NCBI GenBank assembly: GCA_947561585.1
Contig: CANNZV010001628.1
Coordinates: 119,855-183,854 of the forward strand
DNA from: Caprella mutica
Taxonomy: Eukaryota; Arthropoda; Malacostraca; Amphipoda; Caprellidae
Reading direction: 5' to 3'
DNA length: 64,000 nucleotides
The position numbers and the translations under genes were made by a program. The notes beneath the pieces were generated by a model. The model did no database searches. It had not been told where the DNA came from and saw only the letters and a list, made by a program, of their open reading frames with translations. Shown piece by piece: positions 21,827 to 33,904 of this stretch; position 1 is the stretch's first letter; each line of letters starts with the position of its first letter.

Positions 21827-22534
21827 ATGAAATTAGTTTCATTTTTGTAACAATACTAAAAATAATTGAAAACGTCGAATTGTAAAAACCTATACCTACC
21901 ATGAAAATGTCTCTAGGTCTTGTTATAGACGAAACTAACTGAAACTGATAAATGGAGAGTGGCGATACAAGGAGCCCTCACCCTATAATATCAAAGATAG
22001 GTTCTTGTTTGAATAGAAGCTGCACCTGATCGTGTCAAAATTATTAGTAGAATATTTCGAATAAATCCGAAAAATAAGCCTAAATACCTCATTAAATATG
22101 CAGTTTTTCGAAACAAAATTTTATATAACATTTATCAATTATAAGTAAAACACGCCTTAATTTTTTTTAATTTTTTCGGCTGTCCGTTCGTTCTTCAAAT
22201 TCATAGTTTTATTTTGTAGAAAAAGAAAAACCACTGACGGTGCTTGCAGCAGAACGTGCTCGTGTTTAATGTTTGGGATACTATTTATTCTTTGTTTACT
22301 CAATAAATCAAACAACGAAGAGAAATTTGAGAGGGAAAATTTATCTAACGATTTCCTTAATTAATTTTATGAAATTTTGTGTTGCTGTTAATTTATTCGT
22401 TGATTTGAAAGCTTGTTCCGTAAAATTGAAAATTCGTTAGGTGAGATTCTCAGATTCTGTCCTAAAGTCAGCTGCTGTAGTTATGACTTAGGCCTATTTA
22501 ATTTACGTTGTTGGCCTAATCAAATACCTGCTAC
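21827..22534. other. No feature recognised
   Basis: This is AT-rich sequence between transposons with no coding pattern. Confidence 0.4.
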
Positions 22535-22620
22535 CTAGGGTCACGCAGGTAAACTGCGGCCCTTTAATTTTTAATTGCGGCTCTCTCAAGAGAGTCTCTG
22601 AAACATTCTGAACCAAAATT
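22535..22620. mobile_element. Single end of the TAGGGTCACGCAGG element
   Basis: TAGGGTCACGCAGGTAAACT followed by GCGGCCC matches the ends of the complete copy at 24255-24490. The GCGGCTCTCTCAAGAGAGTC segment matches that copy's right half inverted. The other end is lacking here. Confidence 0.6.
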
Positions 22621-24254
22621 AGGTACATTAATATGTTGCATAGCCAGTCTGCAAAATATGGAACATTTTTCCAAGACTCTCTGCGGGAATTTTTGATTGA
22701 ATTTTAGAAATTTGAGATCTCTGCGGGAGATCTTGAATTAATTCCTATGTTACCATTAATCCAGTCTGTATTTGGTGCACAAAATCCCACTGACTTTTTC
22801 AAAAAGCTGAAAAAAATCCACCATAATTTCCCGTAATTTAGCTGATCTTCCAACATTTTCTTAATTTATCCACCGAAAATTAATGGTAACATAGGAATAA
22901 ATCCAGTCTGCAGAATATGGAACATTTTTCCAAGACTCTGCAGGAGTTTTTCATTGAATTTTAGAAATTGGAGATCTCTGTAGGAGATCCAGTCTGCAGA
23001 ATGTGTCTCTTGTCCCGCAGAGACTTTAATTTGAGAGAGAGCTACTCTCCGACTCTCAGCAGCAGATTCAGAATCTCCCGCAGCTAAATTAATGGTAACA
23101 TATGAATTAATTCAAAATCTCCCGCAGCTAAATTAATGGTAACATAGGAATTAATTCAAAATCTCCCGCAGAGATCTTCAATTTCTAAAATTTCATTCAA
23201 AAACTCCCGCAGAGAGTCTTGGAAAAATGTTCCATATTCTGCAGACTGGCAGGAGATCTTGAATTAATTCCTATGTTACCAGTCTACAGAATATGGAACA
23301 TTTTTCCAAGACTCTCTGCGGGAGTTTTTGATTAAATTTTAGAAATTTGAGATCTCTGCGGGAGATCATGAATTAATTCTTATGCCAAGTAAAATAGTAT
23401 GTCTTGTAAACTTGCCATTTCTCTCTCCAGCTCTCTCCAAAATTCAACAAATTTTCATAAATTCTCTCCAAAATAACATAGTAGCATAGGAGAAAAATAG
23501 ATAAAACTCGCCATTTGCAATTGAAGGGCCAAGTAATAAAGCATGTCCAAACTCGCCATTTTAATGGCGAGTTTGTGACAGTTATTTTGAGCCCTTCAAT
23601 TGCAAATGGCGAGTTTTATCTATTTTTCTCCTATGCTACAATGTTATTTTGGAGAGAATTTATGAAAATTTGATCATTTTGGAGAGAATTTGTTGAATTT
23701 TGGAGAGAGCTTGAGAGACAAATGGCGAGTTTATCAACATACTATTTTACTTGGTTGAAGGGCTCAAATTAACTGTCACAAACTCTCCATTAAAATGGCG
23801 AGTTTGGACATGCTTTATTACTTGGTTCTTATGTTACCATTAATTTAGCTGCGGGAGATTTTGAATTAATTCCTATGTTACTATTAATCCAGTTTGTATT
23901 TGGTGCACTGAACTCCTCTGACTTTTTCAAAAATCTGAGAAATAGCTGCCAAGTGGCAAGTGCCAACATTTTTCATCAATTTATCTAGTCCTCCAACATT
24001 TTTCCAGTTTCCCCTCCCAAAATTAATGGTAATATAGGAATTAATAGCTAAATATCCTCCGACATTGCAGGAATTTTTTTATTAGAGAAATTGAATATCT
24101 CCCGATGTATCATTAGAATTTACCATCAAATACAATCTGGTGTCTTACTGAGAACAGAAGCTAAAATAGAGGATTTCTTGGAGAATACTTTACCAGTTCC
24201 CCTGTCTGCAGAATGTGTCTCTTCTCCCGCAGAGATTTTAAGTTGTGAGACAGT

Positions 24255-24490
24255 TAGGGTCACGCAGGTAAATTGCGGCCCACTCACTAACTGCGGCCTC
24301 TAACTGAAACATCATAGCTTCATAACACACGCCAAAGCTTACATTAATAAGTTATAGCATGCACTGTGCTTTTTTTGATAGCTATGCAACATTTTAATGT
24401 AATTTCGATTTAGAATGTTTTAGAGACTCTCTACTCTTGAGAAGACCGCAATTAAAAATTAAAGGGCCGCAATTTACCTGCGTGACCCTA
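24255..24490. mobile_element. TA-flanked MITE with TAGGGTCACGCAGG ends
   Basis: The inverted ends GGGTCACGCAGGTAAATTGC are perfect and TA lies on each side. The flanks join to give GAGACAGT-TACTCTTTGAC, which matches the uninterrupted sequence GAGAGAGC-TACTCTCCGAC at about 23035. A second unoccupied relative lies at about 31315. This supports insertion at TA, as for Tc1/mariner-type elements. The interior has no coding frame. Confidence 0.8.
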
Positions 24491-24997
24491 CTCTTTGACT
24501 TTCGGTAGCAGATTCCCAGTCTGTATTTGGTGCACATAATTCCACTGACTTTATGAAAAACTGCCAGTCTGCAGAATATGTGAGATATTTGGGATATTCT
24601 CTCCGAACAATTTTGAATTAATTCCTATATTTACATTAATTTTGCTACGAACACTTCTAAATTAATTCCTATATTTACATTAATTTTGCTACAAACAGAT
24701 TAAGAGATCTCTACGAACACTTAACCAGTTTCTGCAGACTGGTGAAAAAGCTGAAAAAATCCACCAGAAATTTGGCTGATCCACCAACATTTTACCAATT
24801 TTTCCACTGAAAATTAATGATAATATAGGAATAAATAGCTAAAAATCCACCGACTTTGATAGAATATAATTTTCAATGCAGAAAAATTCCACCGACTTGA
24901 AATACAGTCTGGGCCCAGATTCAGAATCTCCCGCAGCTTAATTAATGGTAACATAAGAATTAATTCAAAATCTCCCACAGATAAATTAATGGTAACC

Positions 24998-25446
24998 CAG
25001 TCTGAAAAGTACAGCAGGATTTGTGTATTAATCCTGCGCCCTAGTGAGTTTTTGGAAAGAAATTTAGTGAATTTTGAAGAGAGCTGGAGAGACAAATGGA
25101 GAGTTTATGAGCCATACTCTTTTACTTGGATTATTGACTGATATCTGAGAGTCAGAGAACTGAGAACCCAGAATTTTTTGCAGAGGAGCAAGTGAAGATA
25201 GCGGACCATAGTCTGTTAACTTTACTTGGTTAAATTCTGGTCTGTTATGATTACTAGCTTCAATTCAGGTCCGTTATCTTTACTTGCCCAGTCTGAAAAG
25301 AATATCTCCACAGACCCAGGATTTATACAGAATTTAGGCTTTGTGCGCAGCAAATACCATTGGAAAGAAGAAATTAAATACAAATAGGACTTGGGTGCAG
25401 CCCCGCAGGATTAATCTACAAATCCTGCTTTACTTTTCAGACTGGT
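24998..25446. mobile_element. MITE with CCAGTCTGAAAAGTA ends
   Basis: CCAGTCTGAAAAGTACAGCA on the left and its inverse (TTTACTTTTCAGACTGG, with GGATTTGTG/CAAATCCTG further in) on the right define this copy. A similar right end at 26277-26297 shows a second, partial copy. A third CCAGTCTGAAAAG start lies inside at 25288, suggesting nesting. Confidence 0.6.
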
Positions 25447-25850
25447 TACTACTTTCTTGCCACTTGGTTAAATTATTAAATATTTGACCAATAATTGGAA
25501 TAAGAATATAATTTTGGAATCATAGATACCACATTAGAGAATTTAAGCAAAATTTTTTTCCATATTTTTACTACTCATTCTTCACAAGTCACAACTTCCA
25601 AAATGGATCAAGTTTTTTTTATCAATTCTTTCAATTAATAAAATATGCAAAATTAGTGTATAATCAGTCATTAATATTATCATTTATAAGGTTGTATATT
25701 TATGAAATACTAAAACAAATATTTAATTATTTTTTAAAACTAAAAAATGTTTTGTAGTCCGTTAAGTTCCAGGTAATACAGTTCTTATGAGATATTTAAC
25801 ATAATGAACAATAAATAAAAAGGACCTAAATTTTTGTGACTTATATCTAT
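25447..25850. other. AT-rich, no gene recognised
   Basis: I see no repeat or coding pattern beyond A/T runs. Confidence 0.4.
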
Positions 25851-25854
25851 TGCT

Positions 25855-25937
25855 TGGATTCGGGAGTCGGTTCAAATCTTCGACTCCTGACTCCGACTCC
25901 ACCAAAGAAAAGCTTTGAATCGGACTCCACAGCCCTG
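25855..25937. mobile_element. Fragment of a hAT-like MITE (GACTCC words)
   Basis: Repeated GACTCC/GGAGTC words end in CCGACTCCACAGCCCTG-like sequence (CGGACTCCACAGCCCTG), i.e. CAGGGCTGTGGAGTC when inverted, a frequent hAT-MITE end in insects. The opposite end was not found. Confidence 0.45.
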
Positions 25938-26505
25938 GCTACAATGTTATTTTATAGAGAATTTATGATAATTTGAAGATTTTGAAGGGAATTTTGGAGA
26001 GAGCTGGAGATACAAATGGAGAGTATATGAGCCGTACTATGTTACTTGGGAACTTAACTTTACTAGCTGAATTTATGATCCATCATCTTTACTAGCTGAA
26101 TTTCTGGTTCACTAACTTTACCAGCTTCATTTCTGGTCCGTTAACTTTACTTGCTACGTTTCTGGACCGTCCGTTATCTTTACTTGCTCCTTTGCAGAAA
26201 TTGGGATTTGGGCAAATAACATGGGAACTTAGGAATTAAATAGGACTTTGGTGCAGGACTAATTCACGAAAACACAAATCCTGCTGTACTTTTCAGACTG
26301 GCTCTATAACAATAATAACATAGATTGCTGATAGTTTGATAAATTAAAAAACTAAATTTTTCTCTCTAGCTTTTGCTATTAATGTTGTCCTTGAAACTAG
26401 GAAGAAGCTATTTTTCTCTCTCTCTCTCTCACAAAAAAAAAAAAGTTCAAATTTTTATCTAGGACCTATTCTCTCCAAAATTAAAATAACATTGTAACAT
26501 AGCAT

Positions 26506-26788
26506 CCATGTTTCCTAGTATTGACAAAGTCGCCAGTATACTCCACTATACTGACGACTTTTGAGGTGTGAAATGAGTTGAAAACCCTGTAATTAATAAG
26601 TTAATTACTCCTTAAATATTTTTAAGAGATACACATGCATCAGACCATACAGATATGAAGGAAAAGGATGTTTTAAATTCTAGAATCTTCACTAGGAAAT
26701 CAAATTTCTTTGAAGTATCTTTGGTGTGGTGATCTGGATCCATTCTCTCACTAAACTGGCAACTTTCCTGCCACACTTTGAAACATGG
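26506..26788. mobile_element. CCATGTTTCAAAG MITE family, copy A
   Basis: The copy begins CCATGTTTC and ends CACTTTGAAACATGG (inverted ends). The interior has GACAAAGTCGCCAGTATA near the left and CACTAAACTGGCAACTTTCC near the right. It contains the shared words GTGTGAAATGAGTTGAAAAC and ACACATGCATCAGACC. Confidence 0.75.
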
Positions 26789-27080
26789 TATAGCATAACA
26801 GTTCGGAAAATATGGGACATCTTCAGCATTTTCTGTGTAAACAATTGTTTATTTCCTCCTATGTCTACATGCATTTTACTGAGAAAAGAAGCCAGAAACA
26901 TAGAAGATATCTTAGAGAACTGCAAGTACCTTACCAGTTCTGTTCCGGGCTCATGCAGTCTCGTTAGACATTAGCATAAGATAAAATGGATATTTCTCGC
27001 CATTTGCCATTGAAGGACTCGAGTAACTGTCATTAACAATAAAATGGTGAGAATGGACATGCTTTAAAGTTTATTACCTC

Positions 27081-27225
27081 CCATGTTTCAAAGTTTGGAC
27101 AAAGTTGCCATTTGTCAGTAAATGGGTGACTTTTGATTGGTGAAATAAGTTGAATAACCTGTAAATAACAAGTAATTCACTATGGAATAGTCTCAAGAAA
27201 GTGCACATACATGACATGAAATTCT
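27081..27225. mobile_element. CCATGTTTCAAAG MITE family, truncated copy B
   Basis: The left end CCATGTTTCAAAGTTTGGAC and about 140 bp of family sequence are present. The right inverted end is missing. Confidence 0.65.
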
Positions 27226-27527
27226 CTCCATGTGTTATGATTTTATTTTTGAGAGAATTTATGATCATTTTGGAGATAAATTAGGTTTATTTTGGTTAAA
27301 GCTGGAGCCTTGGATAAACAAAGGAGAGTTCATGAGCCATACGATTTAAGCATATGGATGATATGATAGGATGATACTAATAATGATAGGAGAAAAATTG
27401 AAAATTAGATATTCCACTCTATTCAGACTATTCATAATGAAAGGACTCAACCAAAAAATGGCAAGAAAGAACATGCTTAATTATCTGGCTCCTAATTTTG
27501 CTAGTCTCTAAAAACAATTTATATTAA

Positions 27528-28333
27528 GGGGATGGTTCACGCTTTTTGCTAGCTACCAATATTACTTATCTGATTGAGCTGAGATTTTGACATAAGGTGC
27601 AAAATTCTCAAATCTTAGAAGTTGCTTTTGTAAATTTTTCATTTTGGGCCCCCCTCCTCTGTGGGGGGTGGAAAACCTGTTTTTGGACCCCCCCCCCTCC
27701 ACCAAAAAAAGTGCCCAGGGTTGGGGGTTGGTCCTACAGAAAAATTTATAGAAGCTAATCTGTTCAGAACGAAATTCCTAAGATTGTCTAGAAGCCCTTT
27801 TTTTGAATTTTGATCTCAAAAATTTATTATTTAATTTGTAATTTTTTTTCACCTTTTCATTTTTTTTTCTTTTCAAAATAAAAAAAGTTAGAGATCGAAA
27901 TTCCATAAAAGGGTTTCTAGACTACCTTAGGAATTTCGCTCTGAATAGGTTATCTCCTATACATTTTTCTGTAGGACCAACCCTGAGCGCTATTTTGAAC
28001 GAGAAAATTTGAGTTAATATTAATTTTTTTTTAAACACAAAAAATTAGGCTTTTCATATCGGCCAGGGGACTCGTCAGGTCGCTTCGGGGGGACCTATGA
28101 TCCACCCTGGCAGCGACGAAACCATCAACCAAAAATGGGAGACTTCTAGATACAGAAGAACAAACAAACGTCAAAACAAACAACCGCCCTCCTTATACAT
28201 AACATCATAATTGACGCACTTAGTCATCCAATCGCTATGGAAATTTCCACAAGTTTTCTATGAACTATTTTGGGGGTAACTAAAGGAGAAAATTTTTTTG
28301 GGTAAAAATGTCAGAAAAGCATGAACCATCCCC
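27528..28333. mobile_element. Foldback element with TTAA flanks
   Basis: The inverted ends GGGGATGGTTCACGCTTTT and GGGGATGGTTCATGCTTTT (the latter inverted) are flanked by TTAA at 27524-27527 and 28334-28337. The inner part folds on itself: AGAAAAATTTATAGAAGC near 27737 pairs with the region near 27965, and GAAATTCCTAAGATTGTCTA pairs with TAGACTACCTTAGGAATTTC. C-runs lie at about 27650-27690. No transposase was found. piggyBac-like insertion is suggested only by TTAA. Confidence 0.65.
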
Positions 28334-28349
28334 TTAAATATACATCAAA

Positions 28350-28675
28350 CATGTGATTTATGCTGAATGACAATCCAACACTATGAAATTGCAAACAATG
28401 TTATCCAGTTCTCCTACTTTCACACATCAAGCATGGTACTTATGCTGAATGACAATCAAATACTATGAACTGTCAATGTTATCCAGTCCTACTTTCACAC
28501 ATCAAGCATGGGATTGATGCGCTGAATGACAATCCAACACTATGAACTTGCAAACAATGTTATCCAGTCCTACTTTCACACATCAAGCATGTGATTTATG
28601 CTGAATGACAATCAAACATTATGAACTGTTTAAATGATATGATCCAGTCCTCCTATTTTTACACATAAAGCATGG
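28350..28675. repeat. Tandem repeat of about 77 bp, four copies
   Basis: Units contain TTATGCTGAATGACAATC, AACACTATGAAC, AATGTTATCCAGTCCT and CTTTCACACATCAAGCATG. Starts lie near 28355, 28435, 28512 and 28588, and a further half unit lies at about 29052. Units vary by small indels. Confidence 0.85.
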
Positions 28676-28836
28676 GATTCAAGATTTAGCTTGATCTTCG
28701 TTGATACCCTTTTCAGCTGGTCATTTCTCATTATTTTCTGTTCAGGTTTGCACCTCGGCCACCACAAAAAGAAAGATCCTTCAATTATTTTATCAATTTT
28801 AACTTATTTCTACACTTAAGCAGTGAGTTAGCACCA

Positions 28837-28995
28837 AGCACCAACACTTAATTTTACATTTTAACACCAACACTTAATTTTACATTTTAACACCAACACT
28901 TAATTTTACATTTTAACACCAACACTTAATTTTACATTTTAACACCAACACTTAATTTTACATTTTAACACCAACACTTAATTTTACATTTTAGC
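28837..28995. repeat. 26-bp tandem repeat, six copies
   Basis: Identical units (AACACCAACACTTAATTTTA plus CATTTT) begin at 28837, 28863, 28889, 28915, 28941 and 28967. Diverged units continue to about 29040 (CACTATCACTTAAAATACAC). Near-identity implies recent expansion. Confidence 0.95.
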
Positions 28996-29755
28996 ACTAT
29001 CACTTAAAATACACTTAGTACTAACACCTAAAGTTACACTTAACCATATCTTATGCTTAATGACAATCCAACACTATGAACAGTCAGGACAATGTGATAG
29101 ATGAGAGTGTACTCAAATCAGACCCAAAGTAAAAGTGAATTTTTAAGAGTAGAAGTTGCTTACTAGAGCTTATTATTAAAGTTATTAATGACCAATTGAA
29201 ATATTTTCTTGGTATTACTTAATTTACATCATCAAAACCGCACCTGGTTGATGCATATTACCTGTTAGGATGTTGTTTTTATTGATTTGAATTTTAAAAC
29301 TAGCCTTATGATGTATGGATAGCATCATGTAGTCATCACTAATCATATGTACCAGGTAATAAAATATGTCCTTAGTCACCAATATATTGGCAAGTTTGTG
29401 ATTGTTAATTTGAAACTTTAAAGTGCAATTAGGAGAAATATCCAACTTTTTCTGTTTCTTTTATGCTACAATTTTATTTTGGAGAGTTTATGAATAATTC
29501 ATCATGTTGGATTGAAATTCAGCTCCATTTGGAGAGAAGTTGGGGAGTTTATGAACCACATTATTTTACTTTGCATATATATTATATACCTTTATGTGTA
29601 ACATGACATGTTTTGAAAATCAAAACTTGTTCTATGAATTACTGCCTGTCTGATATGAGTTTATTTCTAAAAGTACTTGTAAAATTGTAATTATTATATT
29701 ATTAGGTCCTTAAGTTTGACATGGAAGCATACACACAGAATTCATGGATCGAGGC

Positions 29756-30165
29756 CCATGTTTTAAAGTATGGACAAAGTTGCCAGTATATTGATGACTT
29801 TTAAGGGGTTGAATAAGTAGAAAAACATGTAAATCATTAGTAAATTCCTTCCAAAATAGACTCAAGCCAGACTGTAGAAACTGGTAAAGTGTTTTCCAAG
29901 AAAAACTCTATTTTGGTTTCTGTTCTCAGTTAAATATATGTGAATATAGGAGGAAATTGAGGATTGTTCACCCAGAAAATGTTTCATGCTCTGCGAACTG
30001 GGACTTGAGAGATGCACATGCATCAGACATAAAGCATAATGATGTTTCCAAGTATTAAATCTTCATTGGAAAGTCAAATTTCTCCTTTAAAGTATCTTAA
30101 ATATGGTGACATGCATCCATTTTATTGCTAAACTCGCGACTTCTCTGCCATACTTTGAAACATGG
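29756..30165. mobile_element. CCATGTTTCAAAG MITE family, copy C with insertion
   Basis: It begins CCATGTTTTAAAGTATGGAC and ends ATACTTTGAAACATGG. Between about 29870 and 30000 it carries an extra segment starting CAGACTGTAGAAACTGG and ending CTGCGAACTGGG, a module of the CAGTCTG type, nested inside. Confidence 0.7.
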
Positions 30166-31056
30166 ACTGAGGCCAGATAATAAAGTATGTCCTTACTCGC
30201 CATTATATTGGCGTGTTTGTGATTGTTAATTTGAGCCTTTAAAAGGCAATTGTAGAGTAATATCTAATTTTCTCCCATGCTTAAAGTTATTTTGGACAGA
30301 ATTTTTGAAATTTTTTATTCTTTTTAGTGAGAAATTTATAGAGACTGCCGCACCAGGCCCAAGGAGCATGTATCACAGTATCATCCAATTTGATATGGAA
30401 GAGTCGTAACATTTTATGAACTAATCCATTTTTTAGTAGCTTCAATCTGCAAAACTGCCAAGCAAAATGGTATAGCTCATAAACTCATTTTTTCCATATA
30501 TAAATAAAGTGTCCTTTCTAGTTTCTTGCTCTTTTATTGACAGGTAAATGACTACTATTTTAAGCTCTTCAATTGCAAATGGAGTAAATCATCTAATTTT
30601 CTCATATATGCTACAATGCTATTTTGTTGATTTGATCATTTTGGAGAGAAATGTATTTTCTGTTGGTGATAGCTGAAGATTAATATAGAGTATGAACCAT
30701 ACCATTTTACTTGGCATTTTTCTCTTCAGCTATCTCCAAAATCAGTTAAATTTCTCATCATGGTTTTCATTAATTCTCTCTAAAGTTAATTCTCCATTAA
30801 TTCTCTTCAAATATGTAGCATAACAGAAAATTTCTCAATTTACAATTGAAAGGATCATAATAGCTGTCAGTAACTAAACAAGAAGTGACATGTTTTTATT
30901 GATCTGACAAAACTGTAAATCAATTTCTGATTCAAAGTTCCACCAAAAATATCTGTGGATTTGAAATTTAAATCAGTCAAATTACAGGGTACCAGTCCTG
31001 TTTCATCAGCTCTTTGAGGAATTGAGCCCAGTCCCAATTTGTATAGTGAGTTTCCT

Positions 31057-31285
31057 CCATGTCTCAAAGTATGGAAATAAGCTGAAAAAACCTGTGAATA
31101 ACAAGTAAATCACTCTTAAAATAGTCTCAAGCAATACACATGCATCAGACATGAGGTATAAGGATGTTTTCAAGTGTAAAGTCTTACCTAAGAAGTAAAA
31201 TTCTTCTTTAAAATATCTTAAATGTGGCAATCTGGATCCATTTTCTCCCTAAACTGGCGACTTCCCTGCCATACTTTGAAACATG
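31057..31285. mobile_element. CCATGTTTCAAAG MITE family, copy D
   Basis: The ends are CCATGTCTCAAAGTATGG and CCATACTTTGAAACATG. The interior includes ACACATGCATCAGACATGAG and CCCTAAACTGGCGACTTCCC. It is directly followed by a CAGTCTG-type module (31290-31430). Confidence 0.75.
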
Positions 31286-32299
31286 CCGTCTCCTGACTCT
31301 CAGAGATTTTAAGTTGAGATGGTTACTCTTAGCAGCAGATTTAGAATCTCCCTCAACTAAATTAATAGTTACACTGGAATTAATTCATGATGTTCCTCAA
31401 AGATCTAAAATTTGTTTCAGAGAGTCTTGTGAAAATTAATGATGGGTTGATTAATCAGAATCGTATCAGAGAACCGGGGGTTTTCAAGGTATTGGAATTC
31501 CAAAACTTGAAGGGGATTCAGATACCTAAAACCATTAATCCTGTGATCTGTTTAACATGAATATGTAGCTGTAATACACCAAAGACAGATGAATTTCATC
31601 ATAAATGGTCTTGCTTGGATATATAACACCAAGATATATAACACCAATATTTAACTGGTAAAGATTTCAAACCCCCAAACTATCCTTGTAAGTTGTAACT
31701 ATGAAAAACCTTACGGTACAATGGTTTTTCTCATCTGTGAATGTTTCAAGAAAAATATCTCTTGCCTTTTCAACAACTTGACACATCATTTGTACCATCA
31801 AAACATAATTAACCAGAAAATCATACAGATCAAACTGCTATTTGATAAACGTTTAGCATATTAAAATATATCAAAATATTTAGGTAAAATAGGCCAAAAT
31901 AAAACACAACAAAGTACAAATTAACTTGTGAAATTAGGAATGAATTGAAGATTCAATGGAGAGGTACCTCTGACTAATTATGTTTCTCCCCATGCCAAAA
32001 AATGTTTGACCAAATATGTAATAATATTAGCGCTAAAATGTATTCAATCAATTTACGAGGCTTAACGAGTCAGCCATTTTTTTATGCTTGATCATAAGTC
32101 TACTTCCAAGTATATTGTAAATTTTAAAGCATGTCCTTTCTCACCATTTTCTTGGCGAGTTAATGACAGTTAACCTCAATTGCTAATGGTGAGAAATATC
32201 TAATTTTCTGTCATGCTACAATGTCATTTTGGAGAGAATCGATAATAACTTGGATCATTTATAAGTGAAATTTGAGTTCTTTTGTAGACGAATATAGTG

Positions 32300-33780
32300 T
32301 TTAAGAGCCATATTATTTTACTGGGAGACAAGTACATTACATGTATGCTAAATCATAGGAGTTTATGCTCAATTTCATTTTTCTGAGATGTAAGCCAATT
32401 TTGAGCCAAAATTACATAAATTCTGAGCCAAACCATTTTGGGCTCATTTTTGAAGATTTCAAGCTGATGTGGAACATAAAAATTAATTCAAAATTTGAAG
32501 CTAATTTGAGTTTTGAGAAATGTAAGCCAATTAATTGGGTTTAACTGACATACTCTAACATTATAAATAAATAAAAAGCATCGACTACAATGCTTGTAGC
32601 TGAATCATAATATTACAGATGGTTAAGATATGTTCCTCTTGTTTTAAAGGAGAGTCAAAGGTTCTAGTCCAGTCTATTTGCGACTTTTGGGCCCAAAAAT
32701 GCACTAACAAGCTTTATTGGAGACTTTCAACACGTTCCCACTTATTGGGATCCAAGTAAAGTAGTGTGGTTCATGTAGTCGCTTTGTAGCTCTGGAGTAA
32801 ATTATATGTTTCTCTCCAATTGTAATTTAAAAGTTCAAATTTACAATCACAAACTAGCAGTTAGTTATATTGGTCGGTAAGGACATACTTCATTTGCTGG
32901 CCATTAAATACAGTCTCTGAGACTGGTTACTCTGATATATATTTCTTCATAACTTTTAAATAGGTACTTTGTTTTAATAAGTTTATATGTTAGTTGTCAC
33001 TTGCCTATTTCTTTTTCAATATTTTATCAATTTTGAGAGGGGGGAAAAATGAAAAATGTTAAGAGAAATTGAGAATCAGTCAAATTTACAGAATTTTTTA
33101 CTGATTTTTCACAATTAACAGAATAGATAAGTCAACAAACTTCTGTGCACTGAATGCTGACTAGTATATTCTTGAATTATAAAATGCACATTTAGCTGTA
33201 AGAGGAGGTTCAGTTTCTATAGATTTCCTTTTCTGATACTTGGATAATGCAATTCTTCCAGTTTGTATTTGGTTGTAATGTAAGCCAACATATTGTGGGA
33301 CTTCTATTTTTGTACTCAAATTCTTACTTCTAAAATTGATGGATTCTTGCTAATTATTTCTACATCCTGCTATTAATTCGAGGGATTAGATTAAAAATTA
33401 TCCCTGGTAAGTTGAAGTAAGGTTTGCACACTCTGATTATAGAAAAATCAATGATTTTTTTTGCATGGAATACAATCTAAATTTGTTGTTACTATGACTG
33501 TAAAATCTTACAAAATTATAGCCAATTAAATAGCCAAAGTCAGCTGATATGTGAGAACAAATATTTTGTGGTGAAGGAAACTCAGCAGATATATTCGACA
33601 AATGTCAACAAATACAATCTTGATGGAAAACAAATAGCTATATTGTAGCTACTTGCTGAGGATGCCTCATTTAAGTATTTTTCATCATAAAATATTGAAT
33701 GTTCTGTAGTTAGATAAATGGATATGTTGGGAGATAGGCTAATTTTATGTGATTTATATTAAACCCTATTTTCTTTTCAG
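32300..33780. other. AT-rich sequence upstream of the first recognised exon
   Basis: I find no coding pattern. A polypyrimidine tract and AG (TATTTTCTTTTCAG) close the stretch and are read as the acceptor of the next exon, so this is probably intron or upstream sequence of the host gene. Confidence 0.45.
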
Positions 33781-33904
33781 AATTTTCATGTAAATAACTA
33801 TATGGAAATTCAACTCTCAATTTTAATTTGAAATAGTTTCTCTTCAAGCTTTCTCATATGTTTTGATGGCAACCAGTCAGGTCTCCTGTACACCATCATT
33901 ACAA
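33781..33904 (+). CDS. Host gene, exon with start codon (5' UTR plus 13 codons)
   Basis: The exon follows a strong acceptor (TATTTTCTTTTCAG) and ends at a consensus donor (CAA then GTAAGT). The first in-frame ATG is at 33866, preceded by an in-frame TAA, so 33781-33865 would be 5' UTR. It contains a minimal upstream ATG-TAA. The 13 codons (MATSQVSCTPSLQ) end in phase 0 and join the exon at 35629, also phase 0. The acceptor implies at least one more 5' non-coding exon outside or further upstream. The alternative, that transcription starts inside this segment, cannot be excluded. It is recognised from splice signals and frame only. Confidence 0.6.

Larger units (their letters stand above)
22640..26300. 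repeat. Mosaic of CAGTCTG-ended repeat modules
   Basis: Modules starting CCAGTCTGCAGAATATGG (22643, 22902, 22988, 24557), CCAGTCTGTATTTGGTGCAC (22759, 24507) or CCAGTCTGAAAAG (24998, 25288) and ending in their inverse (CCATATTCTGCAGACTGG near 23240, TTTTCAGACTGG near 25440 and 26295) are shuffled and inverted. The word CTGCGGGAGATCTTGAATTA followed by ATTCCTATGTTACCATTAAT recurs throughout. Inside lie inverted ACTCGCCATTTTAATGGCGAG hairpin-like words (23555-23580, 23800). These look like nested, repeatedly re-inserted MITEs. No coding sequence was recognised. Confidence 0.7.

Noticed and set aside
28837..28995. Regular short repeats as a possible CRISPR array.
   Set aside because: Units are contiguous with no unique spacers, and the host is a eukaryote. 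It is a minisatellite.
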